DNA of 17,572 nt from JAMCRM01 sp041685075. Lineage in GTDB: Bacteria > Acidobacteriota > Terriglobia > Bryobacterales > Bryobacteraceae. Below the pieces are notes generated by a model that made no database searches, had not been told where the DNA came from, and was given only the letters and a program-made list of their open reading frames with translations. Position 1 is the first letter of the stretch, and each line of letters opens with the position of its first letter. The position numbers and the translations under genes are program-made. This document shows positions 14,687 to 17,572 of the stretch, piece by piece. The stretch lies in contig JAWLGN010000095.1 of NCBI GenBank assembly GCA_041685075.1, positions 1-17,572 on the forward strand, read 5' to 3'.

Positions 14687-16801
14687 TCACAACGGAGCCG
14701 GGCCCGGTCTCCCCCGAGGTCCCCGGCCGGGCTTGGGCTCGCGCTCCGCACCCGTTGCCGCTCCCCCTTCGGGAACCACCGGTAACAGGATGCGGAATGT
14801 GCTGCCTTTTCCGGGCGTGCTGTCCACCGAGATGTACCCGCCATTCCGGCGAATAATTCCGTACACACTCGACAGGCCCAGGCCCGTGCCATGCCCCTGC
14901 TTGGTGGTGAAGAACGGCTCGAACACGTGGCGCCGTACTTCTTCGGGCATTCCCGTTCCGGTGTCCTCGACCTCCAGCAACTGGTACGCGCCCGGCGCGA
15001 CGTCCCCTATGGCAGCCGGGCGGTTCTCCGGGATCTCGACTCTTCTCGATGTGATGGTCAGTACCCCACCACGGGGCATTGCATCGCGAGCGTTCATCGC
15101 GAGATTGACGAGTACCTGGTGGACCTGTCCCGGATCGACCACGACGGTTGGCGGCGAGGGGTCCAGATCGCAGACCAGTTGGACGTTCCTGCCGAGAACG
15201 TGCCGTAGCATGTCCTGGCTATCGGTGACGATTTCGTTCAGCTTCACTGGCCGCGCCTTCACCGGGAGGTCCCGGCTGAACGAGAGCAACTGCCGGGTGA
15301 GGGCTGCGCCCTGCTCGCAGGCTTTCACCACTTCTTCGGCGGCTTTCCGGGCCGCGCCGCTTTCTTCACGCAAATCGCTGCCATAGCTGCCAATGATGGT
15401 GAGCAGATTGTTGAAATCGTGGGCGATTGCCCCGGCCATCCTTCGCAGGCTTTCCAAATGGCTGGTTTCTCTCAGCCGCGCCTCCAGTATCCTCTGGTCG
15501 GTAACGTCCCTGCCCAGGCTCGCCACCGCGCCGGCCTTCCCTGCCGCGTCCAGCAGGACGGTGCTGTCCCATTCGAAGAGCCGCCGGGTTCCATCTCGCC
15601 GGAGCAGAGAGACCTCAATGTGGTGGTGCGACCGGCGTCCCGACACGTAGTCCGATAAGGCGGCCCGCGCTGCATCCCGCTCCTCCGGAGGGATCATCGC
15701 CAAAACGTTCTTCCCCAGGACGTCATCTCTCGACCAGCCCGTAGTCGCCAGCAGGTGGTCGTTACAGAATGTTACGCGGCCTTCGACATCGAGCATCACG
15801 GCGGCTAGCCGGATGCTCTCGAGAAGTTGACGGAAGCGCCGCTCCGATGCGTGCCATTCCCGCTCTGCCTTCCGAAGGTCGCTAATGTCGCGGGTCTTGC
15901 CCCAGAAACGCAGCAGCTTCCCGTTTTCCACAATTCCCAAGAGACTCCGCACGGCGTATCTCGGGTTGTCCACGGTGCCCGGCATTTCTGCGGTGATCGT
16001 GTCCTTGTAGCCGGCGCGCACTAATTGTCTCAGCTCCTGAATCTTCGCCTCGCTGCGTGGAATGATCTGTTCTACCCGAGATCCGAGAAGGTTCCGAATG
16101 GAAGCGTTGCCGGGCGTGAGCATGTGTGCCGCCGCCTGGTTGCACTCGGCAATGAAGCCCAGGCGGTAAAACCGGTCGATCTGCTCGTCTTCCGGCAGGT
16201 CGATCGGGATCGGCTCGTCGAAGTCCACCCGCCACATGGCATCCGAACTGGCGGCGATGAACGCCTGGTATCTTTGCTCGCTTTCGCGGAGCCTGTCTTC
16301 CTCGATCTTTCGTTCCAGTTCCGCCGCTGCGCGCGGAGCGCATGCCTCCAACATGGCGGCGGCGTGTGAAGTATCGTCCAGAGGATGGCGCCACAAAGCG
16401 ACGATGGCGCCTATGGGACTGCCGTTCGAATCATACAGGGCCTTGCCCGCGAGCGCTTCTCCACCAGCTTCCGCCAGAACGCGATCCGAGGGGAACGCGC
16501 GGCGGACCCTTCTTTCGTGCATACTCACTCCGCGCGCGAGTACCTCCCCGCACGCCGTGCCTGCGAGGTAGTAGTCGAAGCCCTCGGCCTCGACGCCGTC
16601 ACTGCTCACGGCCAGCGGGCTCAGGCGTTCCCTCGGCGGAGGGCACAATTCGCCGATGTAAACGAAGTTCGCTCCGAGGACGGTGGAGAAATGCTTGGCC
16701 AGTTCTCTGAAGAAGGCGCACCCGACTGCACTCCAGACCTGGCGCGCCAGATCGGCGGCAACGCCGCGGCTTCCGGGATCGACTTCGCGCCAGCCGGCCA
16801 T
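14687..16801 (-). CDS. Soluble hybrid-sensor histidine kinase, GAF-PAS-PAS-HisKA-HATPase
   Basis: This 704-residue cytoplasmic sensor kinase has no membrane helix. Residues about 25-165 look like a GAF sensor domain, about 175-310 a PAS domain (ending FWGKTRDISDLRKAE, a PAC-type end), and about 320-440 a second PAS domain (TFCNDHLLATTGWSRDDVLG, ending SLGRDVTDQRILEARL). The phospho-acceptor is H461 in GAIAHDFNNLLTII, the HisKA form of the NtrB/hybrid type. ATP-binding boxes are N (NLAMNARDAM, 566-575), G1 (EDTGTGM, 612-618), F (VFEPFFTTK) and G2 (GHGTGLGLSS, 636-645). There is no C-terminal receiver domain and no response-regulator gene in the window, so it is an orphan here. The C-terminal tail is Pro/Gly/Arg-rich. 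A TAAAAT box lies 14 bases upstream, and a G-rich ribosome-site-like run precedes the ATG. Codon use appears less C-ending than in the flanking genes. Confidence 0.92.
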   Translation of the reverse strand: MAGWREVDPGSRGVAADLARQVWSAVGCAFFRELAKHFSTVLGANFVYIGELCPPPRERLSPLAVSSDGVEAEGFDYYLAGTACGEVLARGVSMHERRVRRAFPSDRVLAEAGGEALAGKALYDSNGSPIGAIVALWRHPLDDTSHAAAMLEACAPRAAAELERKIEEDRLRESEQRYQAFIAASSDAMWRVDFDEPIPIDLPEDEQIDRFYRLGFIAECNQAAAHMLTPGNASIRNLLGSRVEQIIPRSEAKIQELRQLVRAGYKDTITAEMPGTVDNPRYAVRSLLGIVENGKLLRFWGKTRDISDLRKAEREWHASERRFRQLLESIRLAAVMLDVEGRVTFCNDHLLATTGWSRDDVLGKNVLAMIPPEERDAARAALSDYVSGRRSHHHIEVSLLRRDGTRRLFEWDSTVLLDAAGKAGAVASLGRDVTDQRILEARLRETSHLESLRRMAGAIAHDFNNLLTIIGSYGSDLREESGAARKAAEEVVKACEQGAALTRQLLSFSRDLPVKARPVKLNEIVTDSQDMLRHVLGRNVQLVCDLDPSPPTVVVDPGQVHQVLVNLAMNARDAMPRGGVLTITSRRVEIPENRPAAIGDVAPGAYQLLEVEDTGTGMPEEVRRHVFEPFFTTKQGHGTGLGLSSVYGIIRRNGGYISVDSTPGKGSTFRILLPVVPEGGAATGAEREPKPGRGPRGRPGPAPL

Positions 16802-16815
16802 GCCCCCCTCGCCCC

Positions 16816-16837
16816 ATTTTACCGCCTGGGTTCAGGC
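16816..16837 (-). promoter_or_regulatory. Candidate -10 and inverted repeat upstream of the histidine kinase
   Basis: TAAAAT (16816-16821, minus) lies 14 bases before the kinase ATG, giving a leader of about 8 bases. Just upstream is a perfect GCCTG / CAGGC inverted repeat with a 4-base loop (16824-16837), exactly where a -10/-35 spacer would be. No good -35 is visible. Confidence 0.4.
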
Positions 16838-16853
16838 TTCTATTGAGTGCGAG

Positions 16854-16878
16854 GCATGCCGGTCGTATTCCGGCGTGC
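16854..16878. repeat. Inverted repeat (9-bp arms, 7-base loop) upstream of the histidine kinase
   Basis: GCATGCCGG (16854-16862) and CCGGCGTGC (16870-16878) can pair with one wobble across the loop TCGTATT. It has no T tract, so it is not a clear terminator. It may be a regulator site or a small structured element upstream of the kinase gene. Confidence 0.4.
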
Positions 16879-16910
16879 AACCTTCGCAGGTGGGCTTGCT
16901 CCGCCTGTTA

Positions 16911-17034
16911 CTACGGCTTACCTTCCAGCGCCCCCGCGTAGCCGCGCCGCCACCTCCGCGCCAACGCTGCCTCATCGCTCGCGCCTGCCGCTGCGCCGTA
17001 CCTGTCGGAGGTGAAGATATGAAGCGTTTCGCGC
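16911..17034 (-). other. Short coding-like minus-strand frame, possible gene relic
   Basis: Read on minus from about 17034, one frame gives roughly 40 residues including FTSDRYGAAAGASDEAALAR and RRGYAGALEGKP before a TAG at 16911-16913. It has no start codon, ribosome site or recognised family. GC-rich DNA gives such frames by chance, so this is weak; it could be the C-terminal relic of a gene cut by the rearrangement next to it. Confidence 0.2.
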
Positions 17035-17220
17035 CGGCAAGCCCGATGCGGTCAACGCGAGCGTCGACAACAGTGCCGCCTGGCCAACATCTCCTGCCGC
17101 CTGCGGCGCAGCATCCGTTTCGACGCCGCCACCTTCACCTGCCCTGGAGACCCCGAAGCCACCGCCATGTGCGGCCCGCGGGCCTACCGGGCGCCCTACG
17201 TCGTGCCGCGGCTGGCGTAA
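17021..17220 (+). pseudogene. Broken 3' end of a second Gfo/Idh/MocA oxidoreductase gene
   Basis: These 200 bases align with 14435-14653, the end of the Gfo/Idh gene, at roughly nine bases in ten by eye. The copy lacks 19 bases (near 17070-17081), which shifts the reading frame, and nothing matching the gene's 5' part precedes it. The last segment stays readable: LANISCRLRRSIRF, then PGDPEATAMCGPRAYRAPY and VVPRLA with TAA at 17218-17220. Many of the differences from the intact gene are synonymous (TAT/TAC, GTG/GTC, GTT/GTG), so the copy probably came from a once-functional paralog and not from a recent duplication. No function is expected today. Confidence 0.8.
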
Positions 17221-17262
17221 CCAACGCCGCGGCACGCAGCAAGGAACTCCGCGCCGCTGTGC

Positions 17263-17268
17263 TAAGAT
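17263..17268 (+). promoter_or_regulatory. -10 box just upstream of the last gene
   Basis: TAAGAT ends 10 bases before the ATG at 17279, predicting an mRNA with a leader of only about 4 bases. The same hexamer serves the ROK gene. No -35 box is evident. Confidence 0.4.
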
Positions 17269-17278
17269 TTTTCACACG

Positions 17279-17572
17279 ATGCTGTCGTTGCCGGCGCTCC
17301 TCTTCCAGTCCGCTCCACCGTCGCCCGCGTCCGGCGCCGCCACGGCCGACCTCATCGCCATCGCCGGCGACGCGGCCGCCGCGCTGGAATCCCTGGCCAC
17401 GGTTGCCGCCCTCATCATCGGCGGCATCTGGACCTTCCGCGCCTTCATCCGGGGCCGCGGCAACCACCCGCGTGCCGCCATCGAGCACCAGGCCGCGCAC
17501 CGCCTCCTCCCCAACGGCGCGCAACTGTTGATCCTCGACGTCTTCATCGCCAACGCCGGCCAGGCATCCGTA
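17279..17572 (+). CDS. N-terminal part of a small membrane-anchored protein, unknown function (partial)
   Basis: The frame is open for 98 codons from this ATG to the window edge. After an Ala/Pro-rich start, residues about 36-55 form one transmembrane helix (SLATVAALIIGGIWTFRAF), followed by a basic RGRGNHPRA turn. The next part begins a beta-rich domain (QLLILDVFIANAGQ). This helix-then-domain arrangement is common in small uncharacterised proteins with a 'W..r.F...R..hPra.ieh' pattern after the helix; their role is not known to me. There is no ribosome site, in line with the nearby -10 box and a near-leaderless mRNA. The end of the gene lies outside the window. Confidence 0.65.
   Translation, partial: MLSLPALLFQSAPPSPASGAATADLIAIAGDAAAALESLATVAALIIGGIWTFRAFIRGRGNHPRAAIEHQAAHRLLPNGAQLLILDVFIANAGQASV

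Larger units (their letters stand above)
16802..17278. other. Region of 477 bases without an intact gene
   Basis: This stretch holds the kinase promoter candidates, the inverted repeat at 16854-16878, a short coding-like minus-strand frame (16911 to about 17034) and the broken Gfo/Idh 3' end (17021-17220). Open frames across it on either strand look like shadows or relics. It appears to be a scar of past rearrangement. Confidence 0.6.

Noticed and set aside
16683..17531. 282-codon plus-strand frame across the kinase upstream region
   Set aside because: It crosses the Gfo/Idh remnant in the wrong frame and gives Arg/Pro/Ser-rich filler without a domain.

Overview
The window is GC-rich bacterial DNA with tightly packed genes on both strands. 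It most resembles Acidobacteriota of the Solibacter/Bryobacter type. That placement is inferred from the gene families: a very large Oar-like TonB-dependent receptor, exported proteins with RR-type signal peptides, a Gfo/Idh/MocA oxidoreductase, a ROK regulator and a two-subunit 2-oxoacid:ferredoxin oxidoreductase. No rRNA or other decisive taxonomic marker is present.

Layout. Bases 1-179 are the 3' end of a membrane-protein gene. It converges on a 1190-residue TonB-dependent receptor (186-3758, minus). Upstream on the same strand is a two-gene unit: a heparinase II/III-family protein (4545-6434) translationally coupled to a small membrane-anchored protein of unknown function (3919-4545). Divergent from it are a zinc-ribbon membrane protein (6505-6981) and a TerB-like protein (7069-7602). 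Next comes a korB-korA operon on minus (7607-10488), with a consensus -10 box and a perfect inverted repeat upstream, then tRNA-Lys(TTT) (10682-10757, minus). An exported TIM-barrel/aldo-keto-reductase-like protein (10861-11883, plus) converges on a ROK regulator (11889-13169, minus). The ROK gene is divergent from a Gfo/Idh/MocA oxidoreductase (13355-14653, plus), and both promoters are clear in the 185-bp gap. A soluble GAF-PAS-PAS histidine kinase (14687-16801, minus) follows. Beyond it lies a broken copy of the 3' end of the Gfo/Idh gene (17021-17220), and finally the start of a small membrane-anchored protein that runs off the window (17279 onward).

How the genes may work together. The receptor, heparinase-like enzyme, exported TIM-barrel protein, exported oxidoreductase and sugar-type ROK regulator fit scavenging and processing of polysaccharide or uronate-type sugars, but they are spread over several transcription units and no shared substrate can be proved. 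KorAB is central carbon metabolism (2-oxoglutarate or a related 2-oxoacid to acyl-CoA, with reduced ferredoxin).

Most notable: (1) the frameshifted second copy of the Gfo/Idh 3' end, which makes the histidine kinase an island between direct repeats; (2) a perfect 7-bp inverted repeat centred at about -61.5 of the inferred korA start; (3) a ROK regulator that has lost the usual catalytic Asp, divergent from an exported oxidoreductase; (4) several genes whose -10 box lies so near the start codon that their mRNAs should be leaderless or nearly so. I found no CRISPR array, insertion sequence, phage gene or obvious defence system.
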